From: RGEC01 sp964475595
GTDB taxonomy: Bacteria; Bacteroidota; Bacteroidia; NS11-12g; UBA955
NCBI GenBank assembly: GCA_964475595.1
Contig: CAYYXG010000012.1
Coordinates: 1 to 64,000 of the forward strand
Direction: 5' to 3'
DNA length: 64,000 nt
The notes under the pieces are model-generated. The model was not told the origin of the DNA. It ran no database searches and saw nothing but the letters and a program-made list of their open reading frames with translations. The position numbers were made by a program, and so were the translations under genes. This document shows, piece by piece, positions 1 to 8,298 of this stretch (positions are counted from its first letter, which is position 1; the number at the start of each line of letters is the position of its first letter).

Positions 1-1184
1 ACACGACTCACTGTCAGGTCATTCTGAATGGCTCCCAGCGTGTAGGGGCCCATTTTGGGATTTTCCACCAACCCTTTAATGGCATGGCTAATTCCGGTTA
101 CCACTTCATCGAAAGTCAGATGACCTTCAGCAGTAGCGATGCCATTTTCAGGTACAAATATATTCTGGGGCGCTGTGCACATTTGTCCGCTGTATAGACA
201 TGCACTAAACGCAATATTTCCAAAAACCGCTTGTGCGTCTCCCACCGAATCAAGGATAATGCTATTAACGCCGGCTTTTTCAGTAAAAGTGATTTTACCG
301 GGCAACGATTCAATGTAATCACCAAAGGCAGATCCACCGGTGTAATCGATGAGCTTTACATCGGAGTGTTCGGCCAGTTTTTTGGCAATGGGATTAGACA
401 AAGTATCCGGCGCCATCTGAACCACGTTGGCCGGCAGGCCTGCAGCTGTTAACGCTTTCTGAATTTCTTTAATCACGATAGCGATTGGTAAAATGCTCTT
501 GGGATGCGGTTTCACAATTACCGGATTTCCCGTCATCAGCGAAGCATAAAGGCCCGGAACGGTGTTCCAGGTGGGAAAAGTGCTGCAGCCGATTACCACA
601 GAAATACCACGGGGAATGGGTGTAAAATCCTTCTTTATTTGTAAATCAAACTTTCCCATGGGTTTCACCCAGTCAACAGCATGGGTAAATCGCGTCAGCT
701 CCTGATACGCCAGACTCAGCACTTCCATGGCGCGGTCATTGGCATGGGGGCCGCTGGCCTGAAAGCTCATTACAAAGCTTTGGCCGGTGGTGTGCATCGT
801 GGCATAGGCAATCTCAAAAAATCGTTCTGATACATTATTCAGCGATTGCACCAGTATTTCAGCACGTTTTTCAACCGAGGTGCTTTTCCATGCATCCCAG
901 GCATTGCGGGCATACGCCACCAGATCTTCTGCCTCATAATAGGGGTACTGAACGCCCAAACCCACCATCATGTAAGGAGAAACTTCCTCACCCACCCTGC
1001 TGCTGTGCGGATTTTCTGCCAAACCGGCAAAATCGGTATTCAGATGCTTCTGAAAGGCCTCGAGTCCTTTGGCATTAGCGTCTTCGGCGTACGCTTTGGG
1101 GTTTTCGGGATACGCAGCATAAAACTGCCTGTTTTTTTGTGCCTCTATGGCTTGCTGTATCTGGTTTTGGGCTTGTGTGCTCAT
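1..1184 (-). CDS. paaN: PaaN-type aldehyde dehydrogenase (3' end cut by window)
   Basis: The first 394 residues of an aldehyde dehydrogenase of the phenylacetic-acid degradation PaaN group, which usually runs to about 550 residues; the C-terminus lies outside the window. The fold would oxidise an aldehyde (open-ring CoA intermediates in phenylacetate catabolism) with NAD(P). Visible marks are the cofactor-site stretch IGCSTFPTWNTVPGLYASL, GNPVIVKPHP, the FTEKAGVNS segment at the place of the ALDH general-base region, and the nucleophile in SGQMCTAPQ, Cys336. ATG at 1184 follows the DUF3467 gene by 15 bases, so the two are probably cotranscribed. The family assignment is strong; the exact substrate is inferred from the family. 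An enoyl-CoA hydratase at 15 kb and a hydroxyacyl-CoA dehydrogenase-like gene at 3.6 kb could share the pathway, but are not in one operon with it. Confidence 0.85.
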   Translation of the reverse strand, partial: MSTQAQNQIQQAIEAQKNRQFYAAYPENPKAYAEDANAKGLEAFQKHLNTDFAGLAENPHSSRVGEEVSPYMMVGLGVQYPYYEAEDLVAYARNAWDAWKSTSVEKRAEILVQSLNNVSERFFEIAYATMHTTGQSFVMSFQASGPHANDRAMEVLSLAYQELTRFTHAVDWVKPMGKFDLQIKKDFTPIPRGISVVIGCSTFPTWNTVPGLYASLMTGNPVIVKPHPKSILPIAIVIKEIQKALTAAGLPANVVQMAPDTLSNPIAKKLAEHSDVKLIDYTGGSAFGDYIESLPGKITFTEKAGVNSIILDSVGDAQAVFGNIAFSACLYSGQMCTAPQNIFVPENGIATAEGHLTFDEVVTGISHAIKGLVENPKMGPYTLGAIQNDLTVSR

Positions 1185-1199
1185 GCGGTAAAAAAATAA

Positions 1200-1514
1200 T
1201 TATGCTTGTCCGGTTTGTCCGCCAAAATTTAAGGGTATGGCATGATTTGAATCGTTTTCATCCAGTTCAATCTCTCCAAAAGTGTGCTCAAATTTGGCAA
1301 TATTATCACCCAGTGCAAAGAGCAACCGTTTGGCATGTTGAGGAGCCAGAATGATGCGAGATTTCACTTTTCCTTTGGGAACACCCGGCATCAGGCGGAC
1401 AAAATCGACAATAACCTCGGTATTGCTATGGGTAATGATGGCAAAATTGCTGTAGATACCGTCTGCAATTTCATCTGAAATTTCTATATCGATGGGCGGG
1501 TTGTTATTTTCCAT
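1200..1514 (-). CDS. DUF3467 family protein
   Basis: A 104-residue protein of the DUF3467 family, common and single-domain in Bacteroidota; function unknown. It begins with an acidic MENNNPPIDIEISDEIADG and has the family-like core (NFAIITHSNTEVIVDFVRLM, then ILAPQHAKRLLFALGDNI). I chose ATG 1514 because the open frame continues 51 codons upstream only through sequence that overlaps the divergent gene at 1627 and reads as low-complexity hydrophobic residues. A TATCTTTG element lies 26 bases upstream of the start. It sits just before paaN and is likely transcribed with it. There is no signal peptide or membrane segment. Confidence 0.8.
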   Translation of the reverse strand: MENNNPPIDIEISDEIADGIYSNFAIITHSNTEVIVDFVRLMPGVPKGKVKSRIILAPQHAKRLLFALGDNIAKFEHTFGEIELDENDSNHAIPLNFGGQTGQA

Positions 1515-1540
1515 GAACGAATATTTGATAAATATATCAG

Positions 1541-1548
1541 CAAAGATA
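1541..1548 (-). promoter_or_regulatory. TAnnTTTG promoter element for DUF3467-paaN
   Basis: TATCTTTG on the minus strand, 26 bases before ATG 1514, matching the Bacteroidota -7 element. No good TTG is seen at the -33 position. Confidence 0.45.
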
Positions 1549-1580
1549 CTGAAGCTGAGAATAAGCTTGAAAAAAAATGG

Positions 1581-1588
1581 TAAGTTTG
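1581..1588 (+). promoter_or_regulatory. Possible TAnnTTTG promoter element for the secreted monooxygenase gene
   Basis: TAAGTTTG, 38 bases before ATG 1627. A TTG lies only 11 bases upstream, which is too close for a normal -33, so this is a weak call. Confidence 0.35.
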
Positions 1589-1626
1589 TATTAAACCCTA
1601 GCGCAAAAAAAAGCGTCTCAATACCA

Positions 1627-3174
1627 ATGAAAAAATTTCTGCTGGTTTTATCCTTTGCACTTTCCACGCGGCTGCTTGCTCAAACACCCAACTGGAGTGA
1701 GCACATTGCACCCATTCTATATAACAACTGCACCAATTGCCACATAGACGGAGGAATAGCTCCATTTTCTCTGGTGACCTATGAAAATGCCAAAACGTAT
1801 TCGTACGGAGTAAAAAATTCCACCGGTTCCCGCAGAATGCCTCCCTGGCCTGCCGATGTAAAATACCAGCGCTACGCCCATGAACGCATTCTAAGCAACG
1901 AAGAAATTGCTGCCATTGCCGGCTGGGTGGATGGTGGCATGCCTCAAGGCGACACCACCCTAGCGCCTTCAAAACCAAAACTCAAAACAGGCGGCAGCAT
2001 TGTCAATCCTACCCTCAACCTCAAAATGCCTGATTATTCAGTAAAAACCACATCGGATGAATATCGCTGTTTTGTGTTACCCACAGGATTTACCCAAGAT
2101 CAGTTTTTGACGGCCATAGAGGTTATTCCCGGAAACCTGCGCGTGGTGCATCATGCGCTTATTTTCCATGATACCAGCGCGAAACCCTTACAACTGGATG
2201 CAGCCGATCCCAAGCCCGGATACCTGAGTTTTGGCGGCACCGGCAGCAGTGCCTCTGATTTGATTGGAATATGGGTTCCCGGCTCAGAACCCTACTTTTT
2301 CCCTACAGGATTTGGGATAAAACTCCCCAAAAAAGGACATGTTATTTTGCAAATTCATTATCCCGGTGGAGTGAACAATGTGGTTGACAGCACAAGGGTT
2401 ATATTGAAAACAACCCCTGTCAATCAAAGACAAGTAGCCATTCAGCCTGCACTTAACCACAACGCTCCAAACCTACAAAACGGGCCGCTTTATATCCCTG
2501 CCAATCAAATAAAATCTTTCAATAATAAATATGATTTACCGGTGGATGTTTCCGTGTTTACCGTGGGCCCACACATGCACCTTATTGGCAGTTCCATCAA
2601 GGCATTTGGCGTAACGCCCAACAAAGATACCATACGCTTTTTCGACGTACCCAAATGGGATTTTCACTGGCAGCGTGCCTACAGCTTTAGAAAAGTAACC
2701 CGATTGCCTGCCGGCACTACACTTCGTGGAACTGCCACCTACAACAACACCTCAGGAAATCCATTTAACCCCAGCAATCCCCCACAGGCAGTTAGTTTGG
2801 GTGAAGGTACCAATGATGAGATGTTTCTGGTTTATTTTTGGTTTACCCTTTATCAGCCGGGTGATGAAAATATTATCATTGATAATACTGTACTCAAAAA
2901 TGTGAGCAAAACTTCTGTATTAAAAACAGAAACTGCGAACATTTACCCCAATCCTGCATCGGATTTCGCCTGGGTTTCAGACACCCGCTTTACAGAGGGT
3001 TTGTGTGAGTGGAGTATCATGGATATTACAGGGAAAACCCTGCTTGAAGGAAAAGAAACCATAAACAGCGGCCGCCGCTGCCGGATTCCGGTTTCCCAAT
3101 TGCCTGCAGGAGCATTCCAGATTTTGGTGGAGCAGGGCAACACACGCTACAGCGGGCGTTTGCTAAAGCAGTAA
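1627..3174 (+). CDS. Secreted haem/copper monooxygenase-like protein with T9SS sorting domain
   Basis: A 515-residue exported protein. Residues 1-19 form a signal peptide ending at LLAQ. A single c-type haem motif CTNCH (Cys35, Cys38, His39) sits in a short cytochrome-like domain. This is followed by a region resembling the copper type II ascorbate-dependent (DBH/PHM-like) monooxygenase fold, with VVHHALIFHD and GPHMHLIG (His316-Met-His318) as likely copper ligands. The last about 80 residues (NIYPNPASDF onward, ending GRLLKQ) are a type A T9SS C-terminal sorting domain, so the protein should cross the outer membrane and be attached or released. ATG 1627 was chosen because the signal peptide starts there; upstream in-frame codons overlap the divergent DUF3467 gene. 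Substrate unknown. It ends directly against the convergent ridA gene, without spacer. Confidence 0.8.
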   Translation: MKKFLLVLSFALSTRLLAQTPNWSEHIAPILYNNCTNCHIDGGIAPFSLVTYENAKTYSYGVKNSTGSRRMPPWPADVKYQRYAHERILSNEEIAAIAGWVDGGMPQGDTTLAPSKPKLKTGGSIVNPTLNLKMPDYSVKTTSDEYRCFVLPTGFTQDQFLTAIEVIPGNLRVVHHALIFHDTSAKPLQLDAADPKPGYLSFGGTGSSASDLIGIWVPGSEPYFFPTGFGIKLPKKGHVILQIHYPGGVNNVVDSTRVILKTTPVNQRQVAIQPALNHNAPNLQNGPLYIPANQIKSFNNKYDLPVDVSVFTVGPHMHLIGSSIKAFGVTPNKDTIRFFDVPKWDFHWQRAYSFRKVTRLPAGTTLRGTATYNNTSGNPFNPSNPPQAVSLGEGTNDEMFLVYFWFTLYQPGDENIIIDNTVLKNVSKTSVLKTETANIYPNPASDFAWVSDTRFTEGLCEWSIMDITGKTLLEGKETINSGRRCRIPVSQLPAGAFQILVEQGNTRYSGRLLKQ

Positions 3175-3555
3175 TTATTTTACGCAAGTAACCGAGATTT
3201 CGACCAACGCATCCTTGGGGAGCCGGGATACCTCCACCGTTTCACGCGCCGGAAATATATTTTGGCTGAAATAGCTGCCGTAGATGGAATTCACTTTGGG
3301 AAAATCATCCATACTTTTAAGAAATATTGTAGTTTTTACAATATCTCCAAATTCCAGTCCCGATGCGGTAAGCAGAGCTTTGATGTTTTCCATCACCTGT
3401 TTTGCCTGGCCTTCTACCCCGCCTTCGGCCATTTGGCCTGTTTCCGCAATAAGGGCAATTTGTCCTGAAAAGTACCAGGTATTACCGGCACGTACTCCCT
3501 GACTGTAAGGCCCGATGGGCGCAGGGGCATTTTTTGTAAAAATCGTTTCTCGCAT
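3175..3555 (-). CDS. ridA: RidA family enamine/imine deaminase
   Basis: A 126-residue Rid-family protein, normal length for RidA, which hydrolyses reactive 2-aminoacrylate and related imines made by PLP enzymes. Diagnostic parts are APAPIGPYSQGVRAGNTWYFSGQ near the N-terminus and the C-terminal PARETVEVSRLPKDALVEISV, which holds the substrate-binding Arg. I chose ATG 3555. A longer reading adds 35 residues that look like a lipoprotein signal (LLMPVFLFSCSHK), but that stretch is the reverse of the start of the divergent gene at 3582 and Rid proteins are cytosolic. The only promoter-like element in the region, at 3567-3574, faces the other way. Confidence 0.88.
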   Translation of the reverse strand: MRETIFTKNAPAPIGPYSQGVRAGNTWYFSGQIALIAETGQMAEGGVEGQAKQVMENIKALLTASGLEFGDIVKTTIFLKSMDDFPKVNSIYGSYFSQNIFPARETVEVSRLPKDALVEISVTCVK

Positions 3556-3566
3556 GATGGTTTGCT

Positions 3567-3574
3567 TATTTTTG
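3567..3574 (+). promoter_or_regulatory. TAnnTTTG promoter element, 7 bases before the start at 3582
   Basis: TATTTTTG followed by 7 bases and ATG. The transcript would start at or a base or so before the start codon. Confidence 0.5.
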
Positions 3575-3581
3575 TGGCTGC

Positions 3582-4250
3582 ATGAAAATAGGAATACTGG
3601 CATCAACAGACAGGCGAAACGCCTGGCCGATAGGTAGCGAAGACCATTCGCAGATTTCATGGGTGCAAAATAGCCAAGATGCTGCGCATTTCGATCTTTT
3701 TATTGATTTGAATTTTGATTCTCACCCCGAGCGCATCAGCGATTATGCCGGGAATTACTCTACCATTTTCCTACTCAGCGCTGTGAACAAAACGCCTGAA
3801 GAAGCTTTATTCAATGAGCGGTTACCCTACTGGAGCGAAAAAATATTCGGCATCAATGCCATTCCGGGATTTTTGGAAAGAAGCACATTGGAAATATCCG
3901 ATCCATTTGGGATTAAGGATGAAGTATTTGAGACAGTACAAAATGCTTTGCCTTTTACCCATTATGAATGGGTGAAAAGCCGGGTGGGCATGGTAACCCC
4001 GCGCATCGTCTTTATGATTATCAACGAGGCCTATTATACCATGCAGGAAGGAACTGCTGCTGCCAACGACATTGATACGGCCATGAAACTGGGAACAGCT
4101 TATCCCCAAGGCCCGTTTGAGTGGAAAGACAAATGCGGCATTGCCAATGTTTATCGCACCCTTGAAGCCCTGTATGAAGACACCAAAGAAGAGCGATACA
4201 AGATTTGTCCGGCGCTGAAAACCGAATACCTAAAGGCAGGTATGCATTAA
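3582..4250 (+). CDS. 3-hydroxyacyl-CoA dehydrogenase C-terminal domain protein lacking the NAD-binding motif
   Basis: A 222-residue protein. The C-terminal about 100 residues match the helical C-terminal domain of 3-hydroxyacyl-CoA dehydrogenases (VGMVTPRIVFMIINEAYYTM, then AMKLGTAYPQGPFEWKDKCG). The N-terminal about 115 residues stand where the Rossmann domain (normally about 185 residues) should be, but show no GxGxxG loop, and the catalytic-His segment (normally HFFNP-like) reads GINAIPGF. It may therefore be a non-catalytic or reshaped relative rather than a working dehydrogenase. It has its own promoter-like element and is divergent from ridA; its stop overlaps that of the convergent CoA-binding gene by four bases. 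No frameshift is apparent: the whole frame reads as ordinary coding sequence. Confidence 0.7.
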   Translation: MKIGILASTDRRNAWPIGSEDHSQISWVQNSQDAAHFDLFIDLNFDSHPERISDYAGNYSTIFLLSAVNKTPEEALFNERLPYWSEKIFGINAIPGFLERSTLEISDPFGIKDEVFETVQNALPFTHYEWVKSRVGMVTPRIVFMIINEAYYTMQEGTAAANDIDTAMKLGTAYPQGPFEWKDKCGIANVYRTLEALYEDTKEERYKICPALKTEYLKAGMH

Positions 4251-4612
4251 AACTGTCCTGCCCTTAGCATCACCAGCGTGCACGCCTCCAGATACGAAAT
4301 ATTCGCCGCATCCAGCATTTCCATCAATTCGGGGTTTTCTGTTCCCGGATTAAAAATAACCCGGCCGGGATTCATTGCCAATATGGTTTCATACCACGCC
4401 TGCTGATGCATAGGATTAAGATACAGCGTAACTGTATCAACTTTGACATCACCATCAGGAACCGACCGATGTATGGGAATTCCCTTAACCACTCCCCCTG
4501 TTTTTCCGATTAGAATAGGTGTATGTCCATATTCCAGCAACATCATCGTTGCCATGTGGCTGTAGCGTGAAGGATTTTCGGAAGCACCCAGAACCAGAAC
4601 GGTTTCAGACAT
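4247..4612 (-). CDS. CoA-binding (YccU-type) protein
   Basis: A 121-residue stand-alone CoA-binding domain of the YccU type, with a Rossmann-like start ETVLVLGASENPSRYSHMA and the C-terminal FNPGTENPE...ACTLVML. The family is widespread; its physiological role is not established. ATG 4612 overlaps the end of the upstream FAD oxidoreductase gene by 8 bases, so the two should be translationally coupled. A TATCTTTG element 4 bases before the ATG, lying inside the upstream gene, could give a separate leaderless transcript. The in-frame extension upstream (MVFVVPRQ...) is only read-through of the neighbouring gene's end. Confidence 0.85.
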   Translation of the reverse strand: MSETVLVLGASENPSRYSHMATMMLLEYGHTPILIGKTGGVVKGIPIHRSVPDGDVKVDTVTLYLNPMHQQAWYETILAMNPGRVIFNPGTENPELMEMLDAANISYLEACTLVMLRAGQF

Positions 4613-6152
4613 GCTGCAAAGATAAAGCGGCTGCCTCGGCACAACGAACACCATCTAGGGCCGCACTGATAATTCCTCCGGCATAACCGGCACCTTCTCC
4701 GCATGGATATAGATTTCGCACCTGCGGGTGCTGTAAATTTCCTTTGTCTCTCGGAATGCGCACCGGACTGCTGGTGCGGCTTTCCACGCCTACCAGAATT
4801 CCATCACGCGTTCTGAATCCCCGCATTTTATTGCCCAGTACCTGCAAAGCTCCACGGATACGGGTAGCCACATCATGGCTCATTACCTCATCCATTTTTC
4901 GCGGGGCAATGCCAGGAATGTAGGAACATTCAGGCAAATTAGCAGACTGCCTACCGTTCACAAAATCTTCAATACGCTGGGCAGGGGCCGTGAGATTTCC
5001 TGCAGTTTCAAAAGCGGTTTTCTCCCATAATGCCTGATAATGCATGGCTTTCAGCGGTCCATAGTGCTCAAATTCGGCAAAATCCTTTTCATCTACCGTT
5101 ACCACAAATCCGCTATTGGCAAACTTACCGTTGCGCTTACTGGGGCTCCATCCATTCACCACCACTTCTCCCGGTGCTGTGGCAGCAGGTGCAATAATGC
5201 CCCCCGGACACATACAAAACGAAAACACCCCACGGCCCTGTACCTGCTCCACCAAAGAATAGGAAGCCGGCGGCAAATCGTTTTCCACCGCATTGCAGCG
5301 GTACTGAATATTGTCTATCAATTCCTGTGGATGCTCCAGCCGCACTCCCAGCGCAAAAGGTTTGGCCTCAATTTGCAGTGACTTATTATGAAGCAGGGTA
5401 AAAATATCTCGGGCACTATGACCCGTTGCAAGTATCAATGCATTTACGGGCCATTTTGTCCCATTTTGGGTACATATTTCCTTAATTAGGTCATTTTCCA
5501 CGGTAAAATCCACCATTTTTTGACCAAAATGCACTTCGCCCCCACAGGCAATGATATGTTCACGAATATGCTCAATGATGCCGGGCAATTTATTGGTACC
5601 GATGTGGGGATGCGCCTCCCAGGTTATGGCCGATGTGGCACCATGATGCACCAGTTCCTGTAAAATTTTGAAAACATCCCCTCGCTTGGTGCTGCGGGTA
5701 TACAACTTTCCATCGCTGTAGGTTCCGGCGCCGCCTTCCCCAAAGCAGTAATTGCTGTCTTCGTCAACAATATGTTCTTTATTGAGTATGACCAGATCAC
5801 GCCTGCGTTCCTTGACCGCTTTGCCACGTTCCAGCACAATGGGCTTAAAACCCTGTTCGATGAGTGAAAGTGCTGCAAACAAACCCGCAGGACCACTGCC
5901 TATAATATGTACAGGCCTAGCCGAATGCACATCCCTGGCCAGAAACCCTTGTGCCACCGGCGGCAACTCACCTTCACCATATACATCAGCAGTAATGATG
6001 AAAAAAGGTTGTTTGCCACGGGCATCCAAACTGCGTTTGCGCCACACTACAGTGGCATTCTTCATGCCTGCTTCCTCACAAAAACGCTGATTTACCCTTT
6101 GCGTATCGGCATTTTCCGTAGGTGTGAATGAAAGCTGGAGCGTTACAGACAT
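4605..6152 (-). CDS. FAD-dependent oxidoreductase (COG2509-like)
   Basis: A 515-residue FAD-dependent dehydrogenase of the uncharacterised COG2509 group. After an about 85-residue N-terminal domain comes the dinucleotide-binding loop HIIGSGPAGLFAALSLIEQG and a typical ERG.AVKERRRDL segment. Later marks are NYCFGEGGAGTYSDGKLYTR, ALILATGHSARDIF and a final NLYPCGEGAGYAGGI that holds the FAD. The reaction is unknown in the family. It is divergent from trpS with about 76 bases between starts, holding two opposed TAnnTTTG elements, and is the first gene of a two-gene unit with the CoA-binding protein. Confidence 0.85.
   Translation of the reverse strand: MSVTLQLSFTPTENADTQRVNQRFCEEAGMKNATVVWRKRSLDARGKQPFFIITADVYGEGELPPVAQGFLARDVHSARPVHIIGSGPAGLFAALSLIEQGFKPIVLERGKAVKERRRDLVILNKEHIVDEDSNYCFGEGGAGTYSDGKLYTRSTKRGDVFKILQELVHHGATSAITWEAHPHIGTNKLPGIIEHIREHIIACGGEVHFGQKMVDFTVENDLIKEICTQNGTKWPVNALILATGHSARDIFTLLHNKSLQIEAKPFALGVRLEHPQELIDNIQYRCNAVENDLPPASYSLVEQVQGRGVFSFCMCPGGIIAPAATAPGEVVVNGWSPSKRNGKFANSGFVVTVDEKDFAEFEHYGPLKAMHYQALWEKTAFETAGNLTAPAQRIEDFVNGRQSANLPECSYIPGIAPRKMDEVMSHDVATRIRGALQVLGNKMRGFRTRDGILVGVESRTSSPVRIPRDKGNLQHPQVRNLYPCGEGAGYAGGIISAALDGVRCAEAAALSLQHV
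4617..4624 (-). promoter_or_regulatory. TAnnTTTG element 4 bases before the CoA-binding gene start
   Basis: TATCTTTG, then CAGC and ATG. It lies within the 3' end of the upstream gene, so it would be an internal promoter giving a leaderless mRNA. Confidence 0.4.
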
Positions 6153-6161
6153 GCGGCATTA

Positions 6162-6169
6162 CAAAGGTA
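6162..6169 (-). promoter_or_regulatory. TAnnTTTG promoter element for the FAD oxidoreductase unit
   Basis: TACCTTTG on the minus strand, 9 bases before ATG 6152. Confidence 0.55.
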
Positions 6170-6215
6170 CAGCGGACAAAGCAAAAGGGGTATATTTCAC
6201 TTAACAATTCTGAAT

Positions 6216-6223
6216 TACCTTTG
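6216..6223 (+). promoter_or_regulatory. TAnnTTTG promoter element for trpS
   Basis: TACCTTTG, then CATTC and ATG 6229. The 5-base gap leaves no room for a ribosome-binding site in the transcript. Confidence 0.55.
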
Positions 6224-6228
6224 CATTC

Positions 6229-7227
6229 ATGAGCGAAACGGTAGTCAGCGGCATACGCCCCACCGGCAAACTGCACCTGGGCAATTATTTTGGTGCGGTA
6301 CAAAACTTTCTGAAATTTCAGGAAAACTATCCCTGTTATTTTTTCATCGCCGATTACCATTCCCTCACCACCCATCCTACTCCCGAGGATTTGGGTGGCA
6401 GTGTGTACCGTGTTTTTGCCGAATACCTGGCCCTGGGCCTGGATCCGGAAAAATGCACCCTTTACCTACAAAGTGATGTTCCCGAAGTAGCGGAATTATA
6501 CTTATTCATGAACATGAACGCCTACCTGGGCGAACTGGAGCGTGTTAGCAGCTTTAAAGAAAAAGTACGCAGTCAGCCGAACAACATTAATGCCGGATTA
6601 CTCACCTATCCCGTGCTGATGGCGGCCGACATTCTCATACACCACGGAACCCGCGTGCCTGTGGGCAAAGATCAGGAACAACACCTGGAGATGGCCCGCA
6701 CCTTTGGCAATCGCTTCAACCGCATGTACAACACCGAATACTTCAATGAGCCCTTTGCCATTGGTTCAGATGATGGTTTGGTAAAAGTGCCCGGACTGAC
6801 CGGTGGTGGTAAAATGAGCAAAAGTGCCGGCGAAGCCGACAATATTTACCTGGATGACGAACCTGAGGTGCTGCGCAAGAAAATCATGCGTGCGGTGAGC
6901 GACAGTGGCCCTGCTGAAGCCGGTCAGCCCAAAAGCCAGCCCGTGCAAAACCTGTTTGACTTGATGGCCCTGGTGTGCAAACCCGATGTGATTGCGCATT
7001 TCGACGAAACCCACAAAAATGGAAGCATCCGCTACGGCGATTTGAAGAAGCAGTTGGCTGAGGACATGGAAAGCTTTGTTGCGCCGCTGCGAAGCCGCAT
7101 TCAGGATACGCTAAACAACCGTGAACTGGTAGCCAAAGCCGCCAAAACCGGGGCCGAAAAAGCCCGAGAGAGTGCCTCAAAAACCATTCGGGAAATTCGC
7201 AAAATCATGGGATTCCGCGGAATCTGA
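6229..7227 (+). CDS. trpS: Tryptophanyl-tRNA synthetase
   Basis: A 332-residue class I synthetase of normal bacterial TrpRS length, charging tRNA-Trp. The HIGH-type signature is PTGKLHLGNYFG (residues 11-22) and the KMSKS loop is at residues 195-199. The region ADILIHHGTRVPVGKDQEQHLE is typical of TrpRS and contributes to tryptophan and ATP binding. ATG 6229 follows a TACCTTTG element by five bases, suggesting a leaderless message. The cognate tRNA-Trp(CCA) is at 53.6 kb in this same window, between tuf and secE. Confidence 0.97.
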   Translation: MSETVVSGIRPTGKLHLGNYFGAVQNFLKFQENYPCYFFIADYHSLTTHPTPEDLGGSVYRVFAEYLALGLDPEKCTLYLQSDVPEVAELYLFMNMNAYLGELERVSSFKEKVRSQPNNINAGLLTYPVLMAADILIHHGTRVPVGKDQEQHLEMARTFGNRFNRMYNTEYFNEPFAIGSDDGLVKVPGLTGGGKMSKSAGEADNIYLDDEPEVLRKKIMRAVSDSGPAEAGQPKSQPVQNLFDLMALVCKPDVIAHFDETHKNGSIRYGDLKKQLAEDMESFVAPLRSRIQDTLNNRELVAKAAKTGAEKARESASKTIREIRKIMGFRGI

Positions 7228-7335
7228 TGCCATGATTTGGAAATCTCACCTTTTTTTCGTATATTAGTGTTTGTATCGGGTCGCTAAAAAAACCACCCAA
7301 TATTCTGCTTTATGCGTTAATTTGCGAATCAAACC

Positions 7336-8298
7336 ATGGATATTTCCATTGTAATACCCCTGCTGAACGAGGCCGAGAGTCTACCGGAACTGTACGCCTG
7401 GATTAGGCGCGTGACTGATGCGCACAAGCTTTCCTACGAAATTATATTTATTGATGACGGTAGCAGCGATGGCTCATGGCAGGTGATTCAAAACCTGAGC
7501 AACGAAGATCCCGCCGTAAAAGGCATCCGATTCAGAAGAAACTATGGTAAGAGTGCCGCCCTGAATGAAGGATTCAGCATTGCAGAAGGTGACATTGTTA
7601 TTACCATGGATGCCGACCTGCAGGATTCTCCCGATGAAATCCCCGGGCTGGTTGCCATGATTCGCGAAGAAAACTACGACCTGGTGAGCGGATGGAAAAA
7701 GAAACGTTACGACAATGCCCTTACCAAAAACCTTCCGTCTAAACTTTTCAACTACACCAACCGCAAACTCAGTGGCATCAAGCTGAATGATATGAACTGC
7801 GGCCTCAAGGCCTACCGCAATGAGGTGGTGAAAAACATTGAGGTGTATGGCGATATGCATCGCTACATACCCGTGATTGCCAAAAACGCCGGCTTTAAAA
7901 ACATTGGTGAAAAAGTAGTGGAGCACCAGGCCCGCAAGTACGGAAAAAGCAAGTTTGGGCTGGAACGCTTTGTAAACGGCTTTCTGGATTTGCTCACCAT
8001 CCTGTTTATGGGCAAATTCGGCAAAAAACCCATGCACTTTTTTGGTGTACTGGGCATATTGTCATTCCTCATCGGATTTGGCATTGCTGCATGGCTGCTC
8101 ATAGACAAAGCCATTCACGTATGGCAGGGCACACCCGCACCCAAAGTGGCCGATTCGGCTTTTTTCTATATTGGACTGGTGGTGATGATCATTGGAACAC
8201 AGCTGTTTCTGGCCGGATTTCTGGGCGAACTCATCAGCCGCTCTCACCCCGACCGCAACCGCTATCAGGTTTCTGAAACTACGTTCAGCACCCGATGA
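7336..8298 (+). CDS. Family 2 glycosyltransferase (DPM1/GtrB-like)
   Basis: A 320-residue membrane-associated GT2 enzyme. The N-terminal GT-A domain has VIPLLNEAESLPEL, the nucleotide-sugar residues DDGSSDGSW and the metal-binding DADLQDSPDEIP. Two hydrophobic stretches follow in the C-terminal third (about residues 235-260 and 275-300), as in polyprenyl-phosphate glycosyltransferases of the DPM1/GtrB type that load a sugar on undecaprenyl phosphate. The stop overlaps the next gene's start by four bases (ATGA), so the two glycosyltransferases are made together, probably for surface glycan or glycolipid synthesis. The target is not known. Confidence 0.87.
   Translation: MDISIVIPLLNEAESLPELYAWIRRVTDAHKLSYEIIFIDDGSSDGSWQVIQNLSNEDPAVKGIRFRRNYGKSAALNEGFSIAEGDIVITMDADLQDSPDEIPGLVAMIREENYDLVSGWKKKRYDNALTKNLPSKLFNYTNRKLSGIKLNDMNCGLKAYRNEVVKNIEVYGDMHRYIPVIAKNAGFKNIGEKVVEHQARKYGKSKFGLERFVNGFLDLLTILFMGKFGKKPMHFFGVLGILSFLIGFGIAAWLLIDKAIHVWQGTPAPKVADSAFFYIGLVVMIIGTQLFLAGFLGELISRSHPDRNRYQVSETTFSTR

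Noticed and set aside
3175..3660. A longer RidA with a lipoprotein-like N-terminus (LLMPVFLFSCSHK)
   Set aside because: The extra part is the reverse of the coding start and promoter of the divergent gene at 3582; Rid proteins are cytosolic and the family start is at 3555.
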